64,000 bases of DNA from Limonium bicolor (lineage: Eukaryota > Streptophyta > Magnoliopsida > Caryophyllales > Plumbaginaceae): contig CM041776.1 of assembly GCA_023374045.1 (NCBI GenBank), positions 140,185,296-140,249,295 on the forward strand, read 5' to 3'. Every line of letters begins with the position of its first letter. Position 1 is the first letter of the stretch. The position numbers were made by a program, and so were the translations under genes. The notes under the pieces were generated by a model that saw only the letters and a list, made by a program, of their open reading frames with translations, was not told where the DNA came from and searched no databases. Shown here in pieces: positions 47,281 through 59,079 of the stretch.

Positions 47281-49210
47281 TGATAAGTGTGAAACATACA
47301 GGCTTTTTAGGGTTTAAATACCTTATAATTTGTAACAACTCAGACAATGTTTCCCACTTATTATGTGTTTTTCCTAAGATTGATGTTTTGATAAGAACTG
47401 ATGTGTTATATATGTTAAATGTAGGAAAAACCCAGGAAATAAAGATTATACATCATAAGGATTACAACACAACAAACGGGGAACAAATCAGGAGAAGAGA
47501 CAAAAACTGGTCTTATCCGGATCAGTTTGGCCGGACACAAAACCGGACATCTCTTGTCCGGATCTGATTGGGCCGGACGCAATCCGGACATGACTAAAAT
47601 TCCAGATCCGAGAGTTCGCGTTTTAGATCTAAAACTCTGTGTCACGGCCGGATCCGGACACGATCCGGACGTCACACAGAATTGAAAAATAAAAATGCAC
47701 GCACTGATAATTAGCCTTCGGCGAATTATTAGACGGCGCATTAACAAGACAGGCGAGCGGCGCATTTATTAACTACGCTCCATCCTCAAATCAAGGCGTC
47801 AATCAGTTACCCACTCACCCTGTTTACCAAACTTCCACCAATACATGTCTGAATCCTATTCCTATATAAACCATCTCCTGCCTTCATTTCAAATCGTACC
47901 TGACTTCACAGTCTCCTCTCCTCTCTACTACTCCATCTCCATTCATCAGCTTCCTCCATAAAACTGCATCGTTCACTCACATACATCCATCTCCATTTAA
48001 ACCTCTCCATACTCTGCAAATCTCATTCACGATTAAGCCCAGTTCATCTTCATCCTCGCTAAAATCCCCCTAATCACTCGCGCTCACCCACAAACACATT
48101 CCGCATCTTTTTCACAGAATTTAGCCGTGTCCGACCCTTGTCCGGATCGTGTCCGACCCTTGTCCGTATCGCGTCCGACCCGGTTTAGCCGGACACACCT
48201 ATTTTACCCTTTTCCGGATCGCGTCCGACCCGGTTTAGCCGGACACACCTATTTTACACTTGTCCGGATCGCGTCCGACCCTGTTGATCGGACACCTCAC
48301 AAAACTCACCAAAACTTCCATTTTCGCCCCATTTCACCCAATTCACTCCATTATCACCAAGATCAACCTTCAAGCCAGGATAGCGCAAGGACAAAGGACG
48401 GAGCGAGCAAGAAGATCTTCGTAACAGATGATTTCTTCTAACTCTCTCTCATTTATTATTATAATCGCTATGTCTAGCTAAGAGGATTTACTCTAGGGGA
48501 AGGGATGTTGTAATTAGTTAAACTCTGCATTATTTTGCTGCTTGTTGAGACAATTTGGATTGTTCAGGTTAATGCTTTTAAGTGCTTTTAATAAACGTCG
48601 TGAATTTATTATAAGCCCTCGAATCATGTTATGATCAGATAAGGTGATTAGCATTGATGGTCCTATTAACCTGTTACCTGTGATAATTGCAATCGGATAG
48701 ATTACACTATTCACTAGGAGCTTTAGTCCGGATTAAACCAGACTAGTAATTCTGTGCAATAAAACCATCTAGATATACTTGCTAGGTCTAGACTAGAACT
48801 ACATGCCCTGTCTAGATGAGCTATCTTGAATTAAGACTTAATACAGAATAGATAATTGAGAATTACAAGCCGATCCAAGTCTCCACTTAAGTAGTTGAAT
48901 ATGCAGAACTTAGCTAGTGAAACAACTCCCTGAACCTAGAGTACCGTTCACACTCCCAAGACTATCACTTTAATTATATGCTATTTACTTCTTGTTATCT
49001 ATTTGTGAAACCCAAAACCAAAACAAAACCCCCCTTTTTGAGTTAACCATTATCTAAGGCTAGACTTACCACATCAAGTCCCGTGGATTGACACCCCAGT
49101 CGCTCATTGAATTACTATATATTTCGACCGGGATTTTTGCAACTTGAGGATCTATTGAACTATTGAATTCTAGGTTATTTCTGGGTTTTAATACAAATAT
49201 ATCGTTTGCA
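47281..49210 (+). repeat. Athila-2 3' LTR
   Basis: 1930 bp, TGATAAGTGTGAAAC...ATCGTTTGCA, collinear with the 5' LTR. About half of the differences from the 5' LTR are one- or two-base indels in short base runs. Followed by the TGTTA target duplication at 49211-49215. Confidence 0.95.
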
Positions 49211-49215
49211 TGTTA

Positions 49216-50569
49216 AATGTTTTGGATACATGAATGTGATGTGTGTTATTGCATTAATTATTTATGCATAAGCGTCCCACGGGACTAACACTATGTCGAC
49301 ATAGATCGACTTATATAAACATACTATATGTTGTTGTGATAACAGACGGTTACTTGATATAATACCATAGTATTAATATTAAGTATATGGCAACCTAAGT
49401 AAAACACTTAGGAACGAGTCACGACATTGTCGGTCTCTAGAGCATGGATCTCGAACATGAATATAACCTTGATTACTTTAGGTATGCGTGAGACCCATTG
49501 GGCACTAACTAATAATTATTCTCCATAAGACTAAGAGCATATCTTAAACATTATGAGAGAGAGATGGTGTGAGTTGAGGTGAGGAATCCAGTGTAGTTAC
49601 GAACTATCTGGTTGCGCATTTGTGATCACTGAGGGGTTCCCGATCGGGTTCCGCTCCAGATTTATACCCAACGAGCCCTATTTGGATCGTGGTCAGGTGG
49701 CTACGGCCTTTATATGGACATCTTACAAGACAAAAGAGAATAGTCAGGGGCCTCTGGACCTCTGGCGAAATGAGCACCTTTGTGTGTACGGGAGGACTAC
49801 TGTCCATGGTGAGGTTATTGGGTTGTCCTGACATGACGCCCAACTGGTATTTAATTAACATGTTTGGAGGATGGGGCCTTAAAGGCCAAATTAAATTAAC
49901 AAAGGATGGTTCGCTACGGCGTTTTATTGAGTACTATTATTCGATACGTTCGATATACAATTGTTGTTTGTGATATTTTATGACTGTTGAAATGGATGGA
50001 TGATTGAGTGTTATGAATGTTTGGATGGAGGATTATATATATACATGTATATTACATTGATTATAACTGTAAAGGAAAGCATGAAACCAATCTAATATAA
50101 GATGGTTAAAATGACTAAGTGACCATTAGGGTCCAGGCCCGGCATACTCAGCGTTTATCGCTGATACTACACCATTATGTAGGTTGTTGATTATTGTCGA
50201 AGCCGAAGTGTGGGAATAGGGTAGTTAGAGTCTACTTTAATTACTGCACATGAAGTTTGTTTGTATAACATGAAGATGGTGAAATGTATTATGGTACAGT
50301 TATGTATATTCGGATTTGGGGTAGACGCTCACTTGTCGATGTTTATGAGTATGGACTTAGTATGATGTATAGGATTATCTCATTATCACAGCGGTTTGCA
50401 GTTTGTTTATGTTGGAAGTTGGATATAGTTTGGCTTCGTTACTTGCAGGGGCGAGTAATGGCCGGTGACACCGAGTGAGTATTGTTGTTATTATTATTCT
50501 TCCGCTGTAAGATGTTTTATTTATTGCTACGAGAGAGATTATCACGTGTTTAAGGAGAGGGGTGTTACA
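49216..50569 (+). mobile_element. Long solo LTR C, right part
   Basis: Continues LTR C after Athila-2 and ends GGGGTGTTACA, followed by the GGTCC duplication. It carries TTGCAGG at 50443-50449, the acceptor-like word shared with other members, and CTTCCGCTGTAAG-like sequence near the end that corresponds to GCAGCGGAA in the inverted copies. Open frames of 60-94 codons here are not supported. Confidence 0.88.
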
Positions 50570-50574
50570 GGTCC

Positions 50575-51404
50575 GGTCAGATTTGTAACCCATCCCGGGC
50601 GAGGTTCTACCGTAAGCGTTCCATCTTCTCATGAGCCAGATTTAGGAAGTCTTTGTTTCGGTGACCAGTTAAAGAAAATCGTCACCAAAGGTTACCGGAC
50701 CGTCAAAGGATTTTCTAAAGCATTTTGCTAAATCTATAAAGTATTTACATTTAAAAAAAGAGAAGAATAGTTGTCCCGGTGGAAACATCAACCTGGTGGA
50801 AGCGTCAGCCCGGTAGTAGAAATATGTGGACCGTGTATACCAAGGTGCCTCGGGAGTTGACATCGCCCGAATTTAGTATCATCCGGGAGATGGGGCCCGA
50901 TTGGTGTATTTCTAGGAGTGGCAAGAAAGATAGAGGCTCGGTAGAAATATTAGACTGGTCAGGAGAATATTTGAAATAAGCTATTACCAGAGAAGAGTAT
51001 CACTAGCGATGCATCACAAAGGCAATCCCACGCTGGCCCCAACATCTTGAAAGGTAGACATAGCTGCACCAACATTTGAAGAAAATAGCATACTACTGGA
51101 GACATCATGAAGATTCACAGCCCATCCCCGGGAGCATTCAACCTAACTCTCTACAACCATTGAGGTTGTTCAAGTCTTCATGATTCGTCTGAGCTAGAAA
51201 TTCATAACTACGATGTCGAAGCTTCAAGAGAGCGATGCCTATATGGCCATTATCTTCCGGAACCGGTTGTCTAGATGAGATTGAACCCTCTAATGAATGT
51301 CGAATTATTCCTTTGGAAAAGTGGTACCGGGCTTCTATCTTTTCATTATGCATATTCTTATTATTGTTGGAAAAAATTTTATAAGACATTTTTTACTGGG
51401 GGAT
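50575..51404 (+). other. Non-coding retrotransposon 3' region ending in a PPT
   Basis: After the GGTCC duplication comes sequence with repeated CCCGGT(G/A) words (50770-50820) and no recognised domain. It ends TACTGGGGGAT (51394-51404), a G-rich tract immediately before a likely LTR start. It may be the 3' part of the element whose gag lies at 31898. Confidence 0.45.
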
Positions 51405-51726
51405 TGATCACCCTCTAGTAACAATATGTTAAGTTTTCAACAAACAAAAGGAAACATTCTAAAACCAATTTTTAGTTTATTTAAGCCAAAGACCAGAGAG
51501 TCTTGAGAAGAGAAAGGAAAGACAAAAGAATATAATCAACGATCTCACCATCAATGCGATGGTAGAGTATATTGAATCGACGATCTCATCGTTAGTATGG
51601 CGGTAGAGTGTATTGATCCAATGATCCCACCACTAGATAGGGAGGGTGATAAGAGTATCATACGTTCCCACCATCCGGCTGATGGTAGGGTGCTAACAAG
51701 ACGATCCCCCCGCCGATGTGGGAAGG
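51405..51726 (+). mobile_element. LTR start (U3) of a Ty3/gypsy element, interrupted
   Basis: It starts TGATCACCCTCTAGTAAC after a PPT. From 51550 it holds about five 40-bp units of the form CGATC-TCACCATC-AATGC-GATGGTAG-AGTATATTGAA. In these the two arms change together: CACCATC/GATGGT, CCCACCATC/GATGGTAGGG, CCCCCCGCC/GTGGGAAGG. It is cut at 51727 by the next terminus. Confidence 0.5.
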
Positions 51727-51789
51727 TGTAACACCCGTACTAACTCGGCTCCTAATTGTCGTATAATCGTCGTACTTAACATTTAAATC
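51727..51789 (-). mobile_element. 63-bp terminal fragment of a TGTAACACCC-type LTR
   Basis: TGTAACACCCGTACTAACTC begins at 51727 in the orientation of A, D, E and G. It is interrupted after 63 bp by LTR B. The rest is expected beyond the right end of the window. Confidence 0.5.
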
Positions 51790-54700
51790 TGAAATACCCC
51801 AAACTTAATTTGGGTGATTAAATTACTCTAATATGATATTTGAAGGCCTATTAGTGCCTAAGTAATTTTGGTAAAGAAAATAAATCCAAAAGAAAAAGAG
51901 AAAACGCTTAAAAAGCGAAAAACGCTAAAATGAGCATTATGTGACCATAGGAGGAATACGACCTCGAAAAGGGTATTAGATGGATTCCTAAGGCTTAGTT
52001 AGGCCTAATTAATACACGGAAATGATTCCCGAAGAAAACGGATCCAAATAATGGATTAAAATGCTAACGGAGTCTTAAAGCACGTTTTTGAGAAAACCCA
52101 AAAACGTGACTTTGAGTGGTCAAATGGACCCGTAAAAATTATAGTTCATTAAATAACTATAATTAAACATTCATGGGAGCTTAAGAACCATTAAAATTAA
52201 TTAAACGAGAAAATTCCGTAAAACGGGCTCCGGTTAGTGAATAGTGTAAAAACGGGAACTTATGGGATGTTAATTGCAATAAGACTAAATACTCCCCTTA
52301 ACCTTATAAATAAAGAAATAAAAATCTGGCACATTTGAGTGAGCCACGTTTTAACCCCCTCTCACAATTGGTTTCTATTAGACAAAAAGCAAAAAGTAAA
52401 ATAGTACAAAAACAACTTTACCTCTTCTCTCCCTCTCTCTCTTCATTTTCTTCTTTCCCAACTGAACCCCCTCCCCTCTCTCTATCATTTTCCTCCTCAT
52501 CCTTCTTCCCCATTACGATTTCAAGCTCTATCCATGGCAGCCCTCTCTTTCTCTTCATGCTCAAGCTTCATTAAGGCTCCAAGTGAGAAAATAACTATAT
52601 TCTTCTTCCTCTCATCAAGCTCTATCTCTCTCTCTTATCAAAATTCCAAATTAAGAAAGTTGACCTCGATGGGTATACCCCATTGGTAAAGAAAATGGCA
52701 TTTCTATGGAGCTTGGAGTCCCCTCTCTCATCTAAGGTAAGAAAGTTCAAAGAAAATTCATTTTTCCCCTCATCCTTACCTTGGCCGATTTTTAACCATG
52801 TTGATACCTTGTTCTTTCTTTGTTTGAGCACCTTTCCAAGCCTTAAATGGTGGTGGAAATTCCCCCCTTGATTCAAGAGTTGAAAAAACCATTCAAGAAC
52901 TTCCAAAGGTAAACCCTAACCTTGAGCTTTAAGCCTCCTTTGAATCTTAGGGTTAGTTAATGTGCCTAAATGCTTTGTACTTAGTTCCATTGTCCTTTTG
53001 GATGGAAAATTTTGTGTGTGTTGGCATTTAAATTGCCTTGGATGATTTTGGAGTCAAGAGGACGAAGAAGAGGAGAAGAGAAGAATGAAAAGGAAATAGG
53101 AGAACTTAAGGTAAGAAACCTACCTTAATACTAATCCTATATTTTTTAGGAATTGGGATGGGTTTGATTAAATAATAAACCCAAAATATGTGAGACAATG
53201 TATTGATATTTGAGAGAATTTATGAACTTGTTGATTGAATTGTGATTTAAGGGCCTAAGAGCCATGCATTAAAGTTGTTGGTTTGATGAGAATTTGATTG
53301 AGTTGTGTGCTGGTAGGACCCTTATGGGTGTGGCTAGTTTAGGATTGATTTAAGTGAAAATTTGGTGAGAATTTATGGATTTGGATGTGTTAGGTTTATG
53401 GGGAGTTATGGCAAAATTTGTGTAGAAATTGGGTGTTCTTAGGTGACTTAATGAATTGGAGGAATTAGGTGTTTATGGTGTTGAGTAGAGTAGAGTAATA
53501 ACCTTGAAAAGAGGTTTGGAGAACTAGAAAGAGGGGTGTGTAAAATCTGTAGCATAATGAGGTTTGTTAACTTGAAATTTCTAGGAAAAGAGTTAGTGTT
53601 TATAGTTATGGAAATGGAGAATGAACTTGGGCATAGTTGATGCAATTGTCTAGGAATGAATTGGAATGGTCAATAAGGGATTTGGTAAGGTTGGAAGAAG
53701 GTGAAACTATCAAGAAGAAGTTAGAAATGCACAAGTGTGCAAAATGTGAAAATGAGAGAATTGAAATTGTAGAAGTTGAGCAAGAATTGGGTGGTGAATT
53801 GGACCAATGATTTAGGAGCATTTAAGGAGTGTTTAAGTGTGTTTAAACATGTAGGAAACATGTGGAAAGATTATGGAATGATTAGGTGTGGATTAAGGGT
53901 TGATTTGGGGTTGAAAATTGTAGTTTTATCAGCTTTTTAGCAGGGTCCGGGACTTAGGGGTCGCACAAAGTCCTGGACCGACATCAAAAATGCCCTGAGA
54001 GAATTCCCAGCAGCTGGTCCGGGACCTAGGACCCGGACCAAGTCCCAGACAAGGTAAGAAAATCGCCCGAGAGTACGTTAATGCATTGGTCTAGGACTAG
54101 GGACCCGAACCATGCCTAAAATTCAACCGTATGTGTTTTAATATGCCTAGAATGATGAGGGCGATTGATGGTAATGGTTTTTAGATGTTGTTAAGCCTTT
54201 TTTTGGTGACTTTAAAGGTCCTAAGAAGCATAAACATGTGCTAGAAGTGAGTGAGAAATAAGAGCTTAAATTGACAAGAGTAAAACCGAGATAATGGGAT
54301 AACGGGGTAAGTACATGAGTAGTAATTATTTACGTACCGTATGAACTTGGTATTAATCGCAATGTTTGAAATATTATCAGAGGATCGTTTGTGAACCGAG
54401 CAATGTGAGATGACGCGGTAAGTTAAACCAAGGTGTGAGGTATGATTTTCTCATGCCCCGTATGCTACCTTGGCTACTCTGATTTATGTGCTTGTTTGGT
54501 TCTGTGATCACCTAAACAAGATAAATGCACGAATCGGATTGTTTGCACTTACATGTGCTTGTGATGTATTGTTCTTGTTGGAATGAATTTTTGAATTGAA
54601 GTTTGTTTAATTCATGAAATATGTGGTTGTGGATGAATTGCTTGAATGTTGATTGTGTACTCTAGTTCGACTCATAGTTGAGTCTTGTTTGAGTAGCGAC

Positions 54701-55450
54701 TCGTAGAAAGAGTCATGTTGCGAATTAATGAAAATGCGGAAACACACGAAAACTATCGAGATAAGAATAACGATAATGCAAACCTATGAACTCACTTGAA
54801 GGTGAGAGAGAGTGTACGAGATTAGTAAACTCCCGATAATGGTTAGAGAACCGAAATGAATAATCCAAGAAACAATTATTAGTGGAAGTATATAAGGAGC
54901 CTCTAATTAGAGGATTCACGAAAATTCAAAGACATCAACTTTGAGAGAAGTAAAGAATGACAAGGGATCTTCAAACCCCTTAGAAAAATAGTCGAACCCT
55001 AATGAGAGGATCCGACTAATATAAACAATGTCCCGAACATGAGAGTATTCGATAAGTTGGGTAAAACCTTAAATATGATAATACTAGACATTGAGAATTC
55101 CCTAAGCTAATGAAGGAATCGAGAGAGATACTTCTAGGCTAATCTATGAGATTGTGAAATAACTCCGAGAGAGGAGTTTTGGCAATTTGAGTAGTCCGGT
55201 AGAGAACCGGACATTTGAGTATTTGAGGAGCTAAGTGTATAGCTCCGTTTGTATTTGTAAGCCCGGTGGTAAGTCTTGTGTATGACTCTGCCCGGAGGTT
55301 ATGGGCAATGACGTAAAAGATGCCTTTGAGTACTTGAGAATTTGAATTGAGAACATGACTTGAGATTTGAGAATTGAGAGACTTGTGAAATTGAGTTTGA
55401 GTGGAGAATGGAGTTGAGTATTGTAGAACTTGCTTGAGGTTGAGAGTAAG
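51790..55450 (+). mobile_element. Long LTR B, inverted relative of A, cut by LTR D
   Basis: Starts TGAAATACCCC and is the reverse-complement counterpart of 10370-14062, with matching landmarks over its whole length. One shared region reads CGAACCCTAATGAGAGGA here and TCCTCTCATTAGGGTTCG in A. A TATA-like TATAAATA at 52305-52312 is followed by a CT-rich leader (52425-52560), giving the transcriptional strand. The last ~0.66 kb expected from A is missing at 55450, where D begins. Palindrome cluster at 53944-54110. Non-coding. Confidence 0.87.
53944..54110. repeat. GGTCCGGGACC quasi-palindrome cluster in LTR B
   Basis: GGTCCGGGACTTAGGGGTC with AAGTCCTGGACC, and CTGGTCCGGGACCTAGG with ACCCGGACCAAGTCC. 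Corresponds to the cluster in A at 11709-11885, but the spacers and several arm bases differ. Confidence 0.8.
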
Positions 55451-58400
55451 TGTAACACCCCATCTCTAAATACAATGATCGTCGCCCTAAGTCCATCTCG
55501 TACATTACCAACGCAGCGGAAAAGTTCTACTAAATTGGTGTTACCACCGTTAGTCACCCACGTGACTAACTAGGCTTATTCTCTTAACAAGTCACGGTCT
55601 GACTAACCGGATAATTACTCGAGCATCTAAAACATTACAATTCATAAACCACAACTTATACCGAGTATCTCATATCCTAATACATCATACTAACATCTCA
55701 GTAATACATTAAATGAGTGTACATGCACAACTCGTGTAACAAATGTAAAAGCAACCCGAAGTACTCTACCCCCTCCTACTTTCAGGTTGGTCTTCGTCTG
55801 GTACCTACCTGCAAAGTTTAAATCATAGGCCCCAAGGGCTCAGCACATGGCTGGTACAGAAAACGTGCAGCCCACAAGCTAGCAGGGTTACACACGACTA
55901 CTTTGTCGTATACATGCAATTGTTTATCATACAAAAAATAAGAAGTACGATAACAAACACATTTATGTGAAACATTCACAGCTCAAATAAATCGAACGTC
56001 GTAATGGAAGCCCATTAATGAGTAAGTTAGATTCCTAACTCCTGAGGCCTGAGAATTGTTTAGTTCTCGTGTTTGACCATACCTTATAAGTGTCAACCGT
56101 TCTCTTAAAAGAACTGGTTGTTCTGTAACTGAATTGTTTATTTTTGTCAGGTCAAGGTAACCCTAGCCAATGAGTTATTAGCTCCATTGGGTTAATAAAC
56201 ATTAATTCTTAAGTTATGAGGGGTGTAGGCTTGACCCTCCCGCGCCTCCTGAATTTGCCTCCCACCTTGAACTGTTCACTCGAGATGGTCAGGTCTGTTT
56301 GTCGACCCTAGGCGACAAGTCGTAGACGAGCCATATGCGGAAGACAGATCTGATACAGATGCCGACCTCCTAACCTAAACATGCATGACCGGAGTCAGTC
56401 CCAGATTCCTCTCCTCCCAAGTTCCAGTTAGCTGAAGTCTCAATGACAATTTGTTAGTTAAACATCTCTCGGTATTAACCAACTAACAACAAGGAGTATT
56501 TATGACCTTATACAATTGTTTACTAAACATAGTTAATGAACAAGCTCTGAATCAATTCGTGTTAGTGTGCAATGGACACACAATAACAATACAGTAAATC
56601 GGTTTCATGCTTAATCTTGCTTGGTCGTATCTCAATAACACATAGCACACAAACCGAGGTAGACCTCGTTAGCAAACAAGCTACAAGAATCCCATACCGT
56701 ACACCGGAGACTGCCTAGCTCTTAATCCCTCGTTCGCCTAATCCGCCGAATGCCTCTGACTTATCTAGATCTGTAACCCGAACTAGTATTAGTATCCTGT
56801 GTCTTAGAACCAATTTGGTTCTCTTTTCAACTTAAAACTCTTCCTAGGTTAACCCGGGTATAATAATATACCGTTAAACGGGTTCGTTCATTTAGGAGCG
56901 TTTTCGAGCTCAATTCCAATTCATTAACACACTAACGTCATTAGCAGTTATTTAGTTGCACAGTTAGCAGCTTTAGACTTATACGGACCTTGTATTAGGT
57001 TTTCATATTTTTTCACTATTCATCCATATTTCACTATTCATTTATACGGTCTCGTATTTTACTATTCACCGTATTTCACTATTCACATACATATTTTACT
57101 ATTCACGTATATGTCTCGTATTTGACTATTCATATATATGTAGTTACTATACATGTATACGTATTTACTATTCATGTATACGTATTTACTATTCATGTAT
57201 ACGTATACTATTCACGTATACGAGTACTATTCATGTACACCAAAATTTTTGTATACGTCCTCCGTATCATACGTATTTATTTCTTTTTCCCAATATAACT
57301 TGTATTTTCTTTAAAATACTTTAAGTATTGATTTCACCTTTACTTATTAAATTACGGGTATACCCCCCGTATACCTTAAGTTATATACGGGTCTCGTTTA
57401 ACCCCGTCTTAACTCTGTTTCTTTTACAACTTGTTTCTAAATTCTTTATTTAATTTCCTTAACCTCCTAAACACATAAAAATGTGTTATTTACATTACTT
57501 ACCCATAGTTTTCTCTTAATCTCCATTTTATTCATAATAAGTTCTAAACTTGTTATTTTTATTTCTAATTTCCTCCAAAGTCTTATTTAACTAATTTCTT
57601 TTATACTTTTGGTCAATTACCAAAATATACCCAAGTTTGACCAGTCCTTTATGGTCAAACCCCCTAACTTTCCATTATTTACAATATTACCACTAAAGTA
57701 AATTTAACTTAACTTTTTATTCCTTTATCCTTTTAACATCTAATCTTTTGCTACAAATTTTATTCTAGCTCCTCTAAACATTTTACAAACTGTCATTGAC
57801 CAAGTTTGACCACGTTTGACCACGTTTGACCAGGGAAATTACCATTTTACCCTTGTGGTCTTTTCTTTTGTCCTAACTCATTTATTAACCAATTTAACTC
57901 CAACTAATTTCTAATTTTCGTAATTAATTTTCCTATAGATTTTTGAACATCAAAAATCATTTTAAACATCTCTAAACCACCAGATTTAATTATCTAATGT
58001 TATAGTATATAAATACCATCTTTTTTTATCCTTAAATATACCAAAAACCTTATGAATTCCTTATAACACTTATAAACTCTTTATAAATTGTAAACTTAAT
58101 TCTACAATTATTTTCTCATCACTTAAACTCTCAAAAATACATATTAACTCATATATATTTTCGGCCTTGATATTATGTAACCAAAACTTCTCAAATTTTA
58201 CATATTACTCTTAATTATACTAATTCCTTCAATTTAACTTAGTTAGATAATTTTTCTAACTCATATATTACCTCCTAATTTTTGGCCATATAAAAATTCA
58301 TAGTATATGAATTTTCTTGTATATTATGATAGTTCATATTGAAGCTTATATCATAAGGAGTGTAAATCTAATTTTAGATTTACAAAATATTAACATTTAA

Positions 58401-59079
58401 TGTGTTAAAAATTGAATCTAACACATCAATAATTTCGGTAATCCTAAACAAAATAAATAGCATGTTAGATCATATATAGATCAACAATTAGAACTTTGAA
58501 ATAGGTAGTTGTAGGATTTACCTTGTATATTAACCTTTAGCTTAATATTAAGCTTGTTTTCCTTAGGAATTTTGACAGCAATTTTCTAGAGAAATTGGCT
58601 CCAAAATCATATAATACAATGAAGAATAAGAAAGGTTAGTAACCCTAGGCACTCGGCCTTGATGAAAATCAAAGAAGGAAGAGTTTCCAAGAAGGCAATG
58701 TTTTACCTCGAGAATCAAAGGAACTTCTTTGTGGTTTTTCCTGAGAATCTAGGGGCTCATGAGCTATGGTTGTAAAGCTCTTGGAAAGAGGATTCCAACA
58801 AGCTATCAAGCTTGAGATTTGGACTTAAGATGAGAAAGTTATGATCTGTGCAAGACAAGGTGTTCTTTAAGGTTCTAATCTAAGTAAATGGAGTTCTAAT
58901 GGAATTTTCTTCAAAGGAAGAAGGAGCCACGAATTGATCTGGGCTAGAGAGGATGGATGAGGGTCTGATTGATGAATTATTCAGGGGACAATTGCAAGGA
59001 AGGAAAAGTAAATAAAGAAGGAAAGGTAATGATTTGAATATTATAAAGTAATGATTGGAATAGTAATCTAACAAATCAT
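55451..59079 (-). mobile_element. Long LTR D of the TGTAACACCCC family, cut by Athila F
   Basis: Starts TGTAACACCCCATCTC; GCAGCGGAAAAG lies at about 55513. GTTAGTCACCCACGTGACTAACTAGGC follows the same order as in A. GGCCCCAAGGGCTC at 55828-55841 and CTGCAA at 55808-55813 match the conserved hairpin/acceptor pair of the family. 57250-58500 is AT-rich. It ends where the Athila LTR TGATAAGTG begins at 59080. Non-coding. Confidence 0.78.
57005..57240. repeat. Short tandem repeat of ACTATTCAYGTATACG type
   Basis: TACTATTCA recurs about ten times at roughly 20-bp spacing, followed by GTATACGTAT-like palindromic words (GTATAC, TACGTA). Inside LTR D. Confidence 0.8.

Larger units (their letters stand above)
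36368..49210 (+). mobile_element. Structurally complete Athila-type retrotransposon (Athila-2), 12.8 kb
   Basis: Order: 5' LTR, tRNA-Asp primer site, gag, protease, reverse transcriptase-RNase H, integrase, decayed third ORF, long 3' noncoding region, polypurine tract, 3' LTR, with TGTTA duplications on both sides. The two LTRs differ by roughly 25-30 substitutions plus about 15 short indels over 1.93 kb by my reading. This suggests insertion well under a few million years ago, depending on the rate assumed. The coding frames are broken, so this copy cannot make its own proteins as written. Confidence 0.96.
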
